Assembly (NCBI GenBank): GCA_927798505.1
Contig: CAKMNE010000073.1
Coordinates: 1 to 7,394 of the forward strand
Reading direction: 5' to 3'
DNA from: an uncultured Bacteroidales bacterium
GTDB lineage: Bacteria > Bacteroidota > Bacteroidia > Bacteroidales > UBA932
Length of the DNA stretch: 7,394 nucleotides
Notes under the pieces: model-generated
The model's input: the letters and a program-made list of their open reading frames with translations, nothing else
Database searches by the model: none
What the model was told of the DNA's origin: nothing
Part shown: piece by piece, positions 1-6,122 of the stretch
Layout of the letters: each line of letters starts with the position of its first letter
Numbering within the stretch: the stretch's first letter is position 1
Program-made: the position numbers and the translations under genes

Positions 1-980
1 CTGCGGAAGTTGTAGGAGATGTCCACCTGGCCTCCAATCTCATCGTTAGGATGGGAGAAATACGGATTTATGGTGGTCAGGGAGTAGGTGTACTGCTGAG
101 TGAGCGCAGGGGTGTAGTTGATGATTTCGTAAATTCCGTCCATAGAGTCGCGTGACATTCCGAATACCATATTGGACATCTTGCGGAAGGTGGCGGTGAT
201 GCCGAGTCCGTGGCCGGAGTAGCCCAGTTCGCCCACTATCGCGCGGGAGCCCTTGCTGTCTTCCGTGGTCAGCTCGGAAGCGCGGGTAACATATTCGCCT
301 TTAAGGCTGAACCCTTTCCATCCGAGGCCGGCACGGGCACTGTAGCCACCGACATTGGCGCGAGCGTCAGGGTTCCAGGAAGCCTCTTCGTATCTGTCCA
401 CATAGCTGGCGCCGAGGTCGATGTCGAAGGCGGAAAGGCCTGCGAGCCGGGCAAGCGAGAGATTGGCGTCGGCTCCGCGCACCCATACGTCCTTGACGTC
501 CATTCCGAGGCGAGGACGGCCGCATATGGCTCTGAATGAAACGGCGTCGTTCCAGTTATATGCTACGTCTATTCCTTCGAGGGAGTTGTTGAAACCAAGG
601 TCCCTGTCTTCCCAGCTGCGGAAGAGCAGTCCGCTGCCGAACTGCCCGTAGAAGTTGCCCAGACGCACGTTCCATCCGTCGGCGCTGTAGGCCGCGTATT
701 TACTGGTGAGGGCAAAGCCTTCGAGATGGGAAGGATAGCCCTGAAGTACAGGCATATAGCCTTCTATCTGGAATCCGGCTGAGAAATTGCCCCAGAAGGC
801 GTCAACCTTGGCGTAGTTGTTGGACCCGAAATGGTCTTTCGGGAGGACGGCGCCTGTGGCCTCGTCCATGGCATACTGGATCGAGTTGCTCTCTATGCTT
901 CCGGTTACATAGCCGTCGTGCTGTGCAAAGGCAGAACTCGCCGCAAGAAGTGCGACGAGTGATACTATAGTCTTTCTCAT
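1..980 (-). CDS. DUF6029-like outer-membrane beta-rich protein, 3' end missing
   Basis: The reading frame is open from the ATG at 980-978 to the left edge, giving 326 residues and no stop, so the C-terminus lies outside the window. Residues 1-19 form a Sec signal peptide with a probable signal-peptidase I cut at SAFA/Q (19/20) and no lipobox cysteine. The mature part is rich in aromatic-Gly and alternating polar/apolar strands (for example 'AFWGNFSAGFQIEGY' at 61-75 and 'GLGWKGFSLKGEYVTR' at 218-233), as in outer-membrane beta-barrels. The segments 'NFYGQFGSGL' (109-118) and 'DLGFNNSLEG' (127-136), and 'LTQQYTYSLTTINPY' (293-307), are what I remember of the Bacteroidales family DUF6029; this is recall, not a search. 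Its ATG overlaps the TGA of the thioredoxin gene (ATGA), so the two are probably translationally coupled. Its function is unknown, most likely an outer-membrane barrel. Confidence 0.8.
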   Translation of the reverse strand, partial: MRKTIVSLVALLAASSAFAQHDGYVTGSIESNSIQYAMDEATGAVLPKDHFGSNNYAKVDAFWGNFSAGFQIEGYMPVLQGYPSHLEGFALTSKYAAYSADGWNVRLGNFYGQFGSGLLFRSWEDRDLGFNNSLEGIDVAYNWNDAVSFRAICGRPRLGMDVKDVWVRGADANLSLARLAGLSAFDIDLGASYVDRYEEASWNPDARANVGGYSARAGLGWKGFSLKGEYVTRASELTTEDSKGSRAIVGELGYSGHGLGITATFRKMSNMVFGMSRDSMDGIYEIINYTPALTQQYTYSLTTINPYFSHPNDEIGGQVDISYNFR

Positions 981-1432
981 TGGAGTTCCTTTATCTTTTC
1001 AAAAAGTTCGTTCTCGCCGCCGGGATTGTAGCCCATATGACGGTGTACAATCTTGCCTTCTTTGTCAATGATGAAGACCGTAGGCATTGTTGCAACGTTC
1101 ATTGCGCGCTTGAGCTCCTGGTTAGGGTCGAGCAGGATGGTGAAATCCGACCAGCCTTTGCCTTCTGCGAAGGATTTGACCTTGGAAGAACTGCGGGCAT
1201 CGTCGATGGATACGGCGATTACCGTGAACGGACACTCTTCGTACCAGTCAGGATAGTTCTCGCTGAGGGCGTTGAGTTCGAGTATGCAAGGTTTGCAGGT
1301 GAGGGACCAGAATGAAATGATTGCAGGTTCCCCTTCTTTGAGTTGCGATGCAAGCGCTTCCGGAAGGCGCTCCTGTGCAAATGCACTTACGGCGATGGCC
1401 ATTGCGGCCAGAATTGCGGTTAATTTCTTCAT
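977..1432 (-). CDS. Secreted TlpA-like thioredoxin-fold protein
   Basis: This is a short periplasmic thiol-disulfide protein of 151 residues. Residues 1-19 are a signal peptide with likely cleavage at SAFA/Q. The thioredoxin fold follows: beta strand 'PAIISFW' (36-42), active site C46-K-P-C49, 'FTVIAVSID' strand (69-77), and the cis-proline motif 'TMPT' with Pro117, then 'VFIIDKEGKIVHRHMGY'. The tryptophan sits four residues before the first cysteine (W-S-L-T-C) rather than next to it, which I recall as common in Bacteroidota TlpA/redoxin-like proteins. At 151 residues it is essentially a bare domain, without the long N-terminal region of TlpA/ResA proteins that carry one. Known members reduce or oxidise disulfides of exported proteins; the substrate here is unknown. 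It overlaps the downstream DUF6029-like gene by ATGA and starts 20 bases after gene C, with no terminator between. Function as a thiol protein is secure; its pathway is inferred. Confidence 0.92.
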   Translation of the reverse strand: MKKLTAILAAMAIAVSAFAQERLPEALASQLKEGEPAIISFWSLTCKPCILELNALSENYPDWYEECPFTVIAVSIDDARSSSKVKSFAEGKGWSDFTILLDPNQELKRAMNVATMPTVFIIDKEGKIVHRHMGYNPGGENELFEKIKELQ

Positions 1433-1438
1433 AACTTA

Positions 1439-1446
1439 CAAATATA
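1439..1446 (-). promoter_or_regulatory. Bacteroidota-type -7 element before the thioredoxin gene
   Basis: Read on the minus strand this is TATATTTG, matching the Bacteroidota consensus TAnnTTTG. It ends only 6 bases before the ATG at 1432, so a transcript started here would have almost no leader. I see no TTTG-like -33 element at the usual spacing of about 19 bases, because that position lies in the end of gene C. It may be a weak internal promoter for the thioredoxin and DUF6029-like pair. The AT-rich gap could also match by chance. Confidence 0.45.
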
Positions 1447-1452
1447 GCAAAA

Positions 1453-3012
1453 TTATGGCATTACGGCTTTGCGTGTTTTTCCCTTGGGAAGCATTGTCAC
1501 AGCACTAGCTGCAGCAGAAGCAGTTTCCTCTTCAGGAGCGAGAACTCCCCTTGCATGGATCTTTAGCTTGTGAGGCTCGCCGTAGTGGTAATCGTCGGTG
1601 AAATCTCCTTCCACAAGGTAGCCGTCCCCGTCAGGGGTGATGGTCAGGGTACCGCCTCCCAGACAGAATTTGCTGTCTTCTACGTAGTAGTATGTGTCAT
1701 AGGAGCTTGCAAATCCGCTATTGTAGGAATCCAGAGTGCCCGGACCCAAGGTGCGGCGGTTGCTAGGTTCAACGACGAAGGTTCCCGTAAAGTCTGGAGT
1801 CTCGGAATTGATGAGAACAGAACCGTTGGTCTTGTCGGCCACGTGGGCAGAGCCAAGCTGAGGATGGCCGTCGGAGAAGGAAATATAGGTCTGATAAGTA
1901 TTGTAACCCAATTGTATGAAATACTGGCCCAGCGGCTGAATGAGGCAGGTGTCGAAGGTGATTTCGTAGTCAGTGGTGACTGTGGAGTAGTAGCTGTCAT
2001 CCCTGAGAAGCGTGTGCTCTGAATCTGCAGTCCACTGGAACTTATGCTTCTTTCCGTTCTCATCAACCATCCTGAAAGTGTAAGTATCACCCTGTACGGT
2101 TATCGTGGCTTCGGTGAAATAGGTCAGCACCTGGTTGGTGTAATCCTCGATGTAGGAGCCGTCCTCGTTAAAGGTGAAAGCATCCTTGCTGTTCGACAAA
2201 GTGTAGGTTCCGTCCGGGAATCCCTCTGCGAGTACCTTGTAGTAATCGTACTCAGGGTCGATGTTTATGTCGAATACATAGATGGCGCGGAAATCACCGC
2301 CGTTGCAATAGCCGTCGTTGAAGAAATTGAACATCCAGTTGGCCTTGCCATTGCCATACCAATCAGCGTAATAGTAATGCTCGCACCTGTAGATGGCATC
2401 GCTGATTCCAAGTTCCTGATTTACTCTGACAATAATCTCACCTTCGGATGAAATGACTTTAACGCCTCCATTCCTCTCAAGGCCTTTGTTCTCCTCGATT
2501 TCAAGGGTTACGGTGTTGTCCTGCACTCCCTTGGAGCTGACTACCTTAATCCAATCGGTGACTGATTTGACTTCGTATTCGACATTGGACTTGACAGTGA
2601 AGCTGAGCTGTCCGCCGTCTGAATCAATGGTCAGATTGGTCTCAGCAACGCTGAAGACATTGTTCTGCTGCTGAACCAGAGTAATGACAAAACTATTGTC
2701 AGCCCCGGCGGACACGGTGATGGCTGCACTGCGCTCCTCTCCGGTCTCATTGGCCTCAATATAGATTTCAACGTCGTTGAAGCCTTCAGGTCCGTTTTTC
2801 TGACCGACATAAGCCCATTCCTGGGAGGAAGTGACAGTCCAAGGGGCTGAAGATTTGAAGCTGATCAACTCTTCTGCACCCTCGGCAGGAATCAAAATCT
2901 CCTGCTCCGAGAGATTTGTCAGTTCAATCGCAGCCTGAGAAGGCTTGTTGCAGGCTGCAAGCAAGAAGGATGCAGCCGCTGCAATAATCAAGGAAATGTG
3001 TTTATTCATCAT
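1453..3012 (-). CDS. Paralog C: lipoprotein with two BACON-like domains and an unnamed C-terminal domain
   Basis: The protein is 519 residues long. The signal peptide ends in lipobox LAAC with Cys21. BACON-like domain 1 spans about 31-115 ('FKSSAPWTVTSSQEW' at 52-66, ending ITLVQQQ). BACON-like domain 2 spans about 119-200 ('GGQLSFTV' at 133-140, ending IIVRVNQE). A C-terminal region at about 205-489 is shared with the three neighbours and carries 'HKFQW' (323-327), 'FDTC' with Cys356, 'GQYF', 'TYQTYISF', 'GGGTLTI' and the 'DDYHYGEPHKL...HARG' signature. A 30-residue Ala-rich then Lys/Arg-containing tail follows. The start at 3012 overlaps the stop of gene B as TAATG; a second ATG follows immediately. 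BACON domains are known from Bacteroidota surface proteins and are thought to bind carbohydrate or mucin. Ligand and role here are unknown, and surface display is inferred. Confidence 0.9.
   Translation of the reverse strand: MMNKHISLIIAAAASFLLAACNKPSQAAIELTNLSEQEILIPAEGAEELISFKSSAPWTVTSSQEWAYVGQKNGPEGFNDVEIYIEANETGEERSAAITVSAGADNSFVITLVQQQNNVFSVAETNLTIDSDGGQLSFTVKSNVEYEVKSVTDWIKVVSSKGVQDNTVTLEIEENKGLERNGGVKVISSEGEIIVRVNQELGISDAIYRCEHYYYADWYGNGKANWMFNFFNDGYCNGGDFRAIYVFDINIDPEYDYYKVLAEGFPDGTYTLSNSKDAFTFNEDGSYIEDYTNQVLTYFTEATITVQGDTYTFRMVDENGKKHKFQWTADSEHTLLRDDSYYSTVTTDYEITFDTCLIQPLGQYFIQLGYNTYQTYISFSDGHPQLGSAHVADKTNGSVLINSETPDFTGTFVVEPSNRRTLGPGTLDSYNSGFASSYDTYYYVEDSKFCLGGGTLTITPDGDGYLVEGDFTDDYHYGEPHKLKIHARGVLAPEEETASAAASAVTMLPKGKTRKAVMP
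1531..1584 (-). repeat. 54-base near-identical block, copy in paralog C
   Basis: This block aligns without gaps to 6225-6278 with 48 of 54 positions identical by hand count, including a 20-base perfect match (1565-1584 with 6259-6278). It encodes the YGEPHKLKIHARG signature and the start of the tail. A and B are visibly less similar at the same place, so this is a closer relation between C and D. Confidence 0.75.
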
Positions 3013-4559
3013 TATAACCTGTATTCGTTCAAAGAAATGCTTTTTACTGAGCTTCCCTCACTCTGCTCGATCTTACCGCGGGCGTGAAGCAAGAGCCTGT
3101 GAGGTTCTCCATAAGGATAATCATCTGTAAAGTCAGCTTCGAAGACATACTCATCACCCTCTTTGGTAACCGTGAGAGTACCGCCTCCCAATCCGAAATA
3201 GCCATCCGAAACATAGTATCTTGAGCCTTCGGAGGTGTAAGTGCTGTAGAAGGCGGAGTTAAGCGCATCCACTGTGCCCGCGGCAAAATTCTGCTGGCTT
3301 GCCGGCTGAACAGTGTAGACTCCCTCAATCTTCTCAGTCACTGAATTGATCAGCATAGAGCCTTCGGTAGAGTCGGCTTTTGTTGTGCCGAACTGAGGAT
3401 GGCCTGAGCCGAAATAAACGATAGTCTGGTAGGTAGTTATGCCTTTGTCAAGGAGGTACTGTCCCTCAGGAGAGACTTTGCAGCCGTCAAAGGTCACTTC
3501 GTAGTCAGTGCTCACCTTTGATCTATAACTCTTGTCATAGATGCCAAGTCTGGCAGTATCGAAGTTGTGCTGCCATCTGACCTTGTGTTTTCTGCCCATT
3601 GAATCCACAAGCCTGAAGCACAACACACCTTCTTCTTCATAGAGCTCCGCCTCGGTGAAACTGAGTTTTTCCTGAATGGAGTAGTCCTTCACGTAAGAAC
3701 CGGAGGCAAGGACAGTAAATGGCTCGTACCCATCACTCAAGCTGCATTTTGTTGCAGGAAGTCCGTTGTCCTTCACATAGAAATAGTCGTAGCTCGGATC
3801 CAGCGTTAGTTGAATCGTGTATATTTTCGGATTCTGGCCATAAGGCTCGAAGAAATCTTCGTTGAGAATGTTCAGAATCCAGCTGACTCCCTTGGTGGTG
3901 TAGTAGTTTGCATAGTAGTAGTACTCGGCTCCGTAAACCTTGTCGTTGAGATAGAGCTCCTGAACCACCTTCACAAATACATCGTCTCCGGCTGCCGACT
4001 TTACCCTGACACCTCCAGTCCTGTCTTCGGAGCCTTCATAAGCAGACACCATGAGTTCAACCACGCCGTCATCCGGGTTACTGTCTTCTATTGTCAACCA
4101 ATCGGAGACGGAGCTGACTTCATATTCGATATTGCTGTTTACACCAAAAGTCAAGCGACCGCCTTCGGGACCTATTTCCAGAAGGTCGGTTGAAACTGAA
4201 AATACAGGAGAGGTTTCCTGAATCACAGTGATGTTGAAGCTATGTTCAGCATCAACGCTCACACAGAGAAGTGTAGTGCGAAGTTGTGCGCTCTGGTTGG
4301 GCTCGACGGAAATTTCCACATCCTGGTACCCGGCTGAGCCGCTTTCCTGACTGACAAAAACCCAATCATCGGCACAGCTGACAGTCCAGCTATTCGAAGA
4401 TTTGAAAGAGATTATTGCCTCCCCTCCATCTACAGGGAATGCATATTCATCCTCTCCTAGATTGACGAGTTCCACCGTTTCGTCTTTCGGTGAAGGCGCA
4501 GGCTGACAGGCCGCAATGGCCGCAAGGACTGCAAAAAAAAGCGATAAACGTGTTTTCAT
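3012..4559 (-). CDS. Paralog B: lipoprotein with two BACON-like domains and an unnamed C-terminal domain
   Basis: The protein is 515 residues long. The signal peptide ends in lipobox IAAC with Cys18, followed by a Pro/Lys/Asp-rich linker. BACON-like domain 1 covers about 30-115 ('SFKSSNSWTVSCADDW' at 51-66). BACON-like domain 2 covers about 119-201 ('EGGRLTFGVNSNIEYEV' at 132-148, ending FVKVVQE). The shared C-terminal region runs about 207-495: 'HKVRW' (325-329), 'FDGC' with Cys360, 'GQYLL', 'TYQTIVYF', 'GGGTLTV' and 'DDYPYGEPHRL...HARG'. The tail after HARG is 20 residues and lacks the Ala-rich block of C and D. It carries more cysteines than its neighbours (C62, C99, C272, C314 in addition to C360). 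Both ends overlap neighbours as TAATG, so it is the middle gene of a coupled operon. Its molecular function is not recognisable beyond the BACON domains. Confidence 0.9.
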   Translation of the reverse strand: MKTRLSLFFAVLAAIAACQPAPSPKDETVELVNLGEDEYAFPVDGGEAIISFKSSNSWTVSCADDWVFVSQESGSAGYQDVEISVEPNQSAQLRTTLLCVSVDAEHSFNITVIQETSPVFSVSTDLLEIGPEGGRLTFGVNSNIEYEVSSVSDWLTIEDSNPDDGVVELMVSAYEGSEDRTGGVRVKSAAGDDVFVKVVQELYLNDKVYGAEYYYYANYYTTKGVSWILNILNEDFFEPYGQNPKIYTIQLTLDPSYDYFYVKDNGLPATKCSLSDGYEPFTVLASGSYVKDYSIQEKLSFTEAELYEEEGVLCFRLVDSMGRKHKVRWQHNFDTARLGIYDKSYRSKVSTDYEVTFDGCKVSPEGQYLLDKGITTYQTIVYFGSGHPQFGTTKADSTEGSMLINSVTEKIEGVYTVQPASQQNFAAGTVDALNSAFYSTYTSEGSRYYVSDGYFGLGGGTLTVTKEGDEYVFEADFTDDYPYGEPHRLLLHARGKIEQSEGSSVKSISLNEYRL

Positions 4560-6043
4560 TACTGAACAAGTACTCCTCTTGCGTGAATAGTAAGTTTATG
4601 AGGTCCTCCGTACGGATAGTCGTCGAGAAGCACACCTTCCACAACATACTCATCCCCGTCTTTTGTAACTGTTACCGTGCCTCCTACAACAACAAAGGTG
4701 CCATCAGCCAGATTGGAGTATCCGTTGGTGCTGTAGAATTTGCTGTTGTTGGAATCTATGGTACCCGGGTCGAAGGTCTGGTTGAACGGAGACTGGACTT
4801 CATATGTACCGGTAAAATCTTCGGTAGCGGAGCTGAGCAGCAGGCTGCCGACGGTATCCTCTGCCGTAGATGCGGTTCCCATCTGAGGGCTTCCGCCCGA
4901 AAGCTTGATATGCGTCTGGTAGGTCTCGTGTCCGTAGGCCAGGAAATACTGCCCCTTCGGGGCTATGGTACAGTTTGCGAAGGTCACCTCGTAGTCCTGT
5001 TTGACGGTTGACGTGTAGGTCTTGTCCTTCACATAGTACCTGTTGGGGTTGATGGTCCACTGAAGTTTGTGATGGATGTCATTGGCATCTATCAACCAGA
5101 TGTTGTACTCATCCCCATTCTTTTCGATTTCCCCATCGGTGAAGGATGTTACCTCTCCGGTGATGCAGTTCTCTATCTTGGAGTTAACTGCGGTAAAGGT
5201 AAAGCTCTCTCCGCTATTGCTGAGACTGTACTTGCCGTCCGGAAGTCCGTCCTTCTCAACCTTGAAGAAATCATACTCCGGTTCTACCAGAATGTCGAAC
5301 ACATAGACACAAGGATTGGCTCCCATATAGATATAGTCCTCATTGTAAAGAGTGATGGACCAGTCCGCCTTCTCAAGTCCATAGAGGTCTCCGTAGTAGT
5401 AGAGTTCGGCAATGGAAATCTTGTCCGTTGCACCGGCATCCTGAATGAGCTTGAGCGAAAACTCTCCCTCACAGGATTTTACACTAATTTTTGCAACTCT
5501 TCCGGCATCGGAATTGGCCTGCACGTCAAGTGTGACAGTGTTATCCGCAAGAAGCTTGGTGCTGACCACCGACACCCATTCAGCGTCGGTGGTGACCTCG
5601 TATTCAACATTGGCGGTCACCGTGAACTGGACTGTGCCACCTTCAGAACCCACTCTCAATTCTTCGGCGGAAATGATGAACACATTGCTGCATTGCTGCT
5701 CCACCAGAACAGAGAAACCATTGTCTTTAGATGATGCCACTGTAATCAGGGCTGAACGCGGATTTCCCGTTTCATTGGTTTCAGCTACAATTTCGACATC
5801 CTGAAATCCGGCCGAACCACTTTGCTGGCCGATGAATATCCATTCTTCAGAAGAAGTAATGGACCAATTCGACAAAGACTTGAAACTGATGAGGGCATCT
5901 CCCCCCTCTGAGGGAAACATATACTGCTCCTCGCCCAAATTGGTGATTGCCGAATCCTTGTCAGCCTGCCCTCCTTCAGGATTGCATCCCGCAAGAGCAA
6001 AAAGAAAAAATAACCCAACGAAAAATAATGTCTTCTTTGTCAT
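4559..6043 (-). CDS. Paralog A: lipoprotein with two BACON-like domains and an unnamed C-terminal domain; first gene of the A-B-C operon
   Basis: The protein is 494 residues long. A Phe-rich signal peptide ends in lipobox LAGC with Cys20, then a short linker (NPEGGQADKD). BACON-like domain 1 is at about 33-117 ('SFKSLSNWSITSSEEW' at 53-68). BACON-like domain 2 is at about 121-203 ('GGTVQFTVTANVEYEV' at 135-150). The shared C-terminal region is at about 210-490: 'ELYYYGDLYG', 'EPEYDFFKV' (254-262), 'HHKLQW' (324-329), 'FANC' with Cys358, 'TYQTHIKL', 'GGTVTVT' and 'DDYPYGGPHKLTIHARG' (474-490). It ends only four residues after HARG, the shortest tail of the four copies. The start follows a terminator and a TATATTTG element, so A is probably the operon leader. 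Its stop overlaps the start of B as TAATG. Carbohydrate or mucin binding is a family-level guess. Confidence 0.9.
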   Translation of the reverse strand: MTKKTLFFVGLFFLFALAGCNPEGGQADKDSAITNLGEEQYMFPSEGGDALISFKSLSNWSITSSEEWIFIGQQSGSAGFQDVEIVAETNETGNPRSALITVASSKDNGFSVLVEQQCSNVFIISAEELRVGSEGGTVQFTVTANVEYEVTTDAEWVSVVSTKLLADNTVTLDVQANSDAGRVAKISVKSCEGEFSLKLIQDAGATDKISIAELYYYGDLYGLEKADWSITLYNEDYIYMGANPCVYVFDILVEPEYDFFKVEKDGLPDGKYSLSNSGESFTFTAVNSKIENCITGEVTSFTDGEIEKNGDEYNIWLIDANDIHHKLQWTINPNRYYVKDKTYTSTVKQDYEVTFANCTIAPKGQYFLAYGHETYQTHIKLSGGSPQMGTASTAEDTVGSLLLSSATEDFTGTYEVQSPFNQTFDPGTIDSNNSKFYSTNGYSNLADGTFVVVGGTVTVTKDGDEYVVEGVLLDDYPYGGPHKLTIHARGVLVQ

Positions 6044-6063
6044 AGTTGTAATTCACAAGAATA

Positions 6064-6071
6064 CAAATATA
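6064..6071 (-). promoter_or_regulatory. Bacteroidota-type -7 element for the A-B-C operon
   Basis: The minus strand reads TATATTTG, a full match to TAnnTTTG, ending 20 bases before the ATG of gene A at 6043. That leaves room for a short leader of roughly 15 bases. The usual TTTG -33 element is not visible at about 19 bases upstream, because that position falls within the terminator hairpin of gene D. Its place between a terminator and the first operon gene supports a real promoter. Confidence 0.65.
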
Positions 6072-6072
6072 C

Positions 6073-6106
6073 AAAAATGCCGGGACTCCCCTAGGGTGTC
6101 CCGGCA
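6073..6106 (-). terminator. Rho-independent terminator after paralog D
   Basis: Arms GCCGGGAC (6079-6086) and GTCCCGGC (6098-6105) pair perfectly, extended by T6078-A6106. Inside, one T-T mismatch is followed by three more C-G pairs (6088-6090 with 6094-6096) closing a three-base loop. On the minus strand the hairpin is followed by a T-run (complement of 6073-6077). It starts 17 bases after the stop codon of D. The plus-strand side also has seven A bases after the stem, but no plus-strand gene needs a terminator. Confidence 0.88.
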
Positions 6107-6122
6107 AAAAAAGCATATGCTG

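Noticed and set aside
210..651. Short overlapping open frames on both strands within the first kilobase
   Set aside because: The continuous minus-strand frame from 980 to the left edge, with signal peptide and DUF6029-like motifs, explains this region.
980..1315. Plus-strand open frame opposite the thioredoxin gene
   Set aside because: The minus strand encodes a clear thioredoxin fold with CKPC and cis-Pro; the plus-strand frame is a shadow.
4532..4540. A-run near the start of paralog B as a plus-strand or internal terminator signal
   Set aside because: It encodes the Phe/Leu-rich signal peptide of B on the minus strand and has no stem beside it.
5069..5734. Plus-strand open frame of 221 codons
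   Set aside because: It lies wholly antisense to paralog A, which has a lipobox, domain motifs and paralogs. The frame has no recognisable protein features and follows from codon use on the opposite strand.
4559..6043. Surface-export signal just after the lipobox cysteine (acidic run as in Bacteroides or Capnocytophaga)
   Set aside because: The residues after Cys in A, B and C (NPEGG, QPAPS, NKPSQ) do not show a clear acidic run, so surface display stays an inference.
6088..6096. Palindrome CCCTAGGG as an operator
   Set aside because: It is the inner part of the terminator hairpin and needs no separate explanation.
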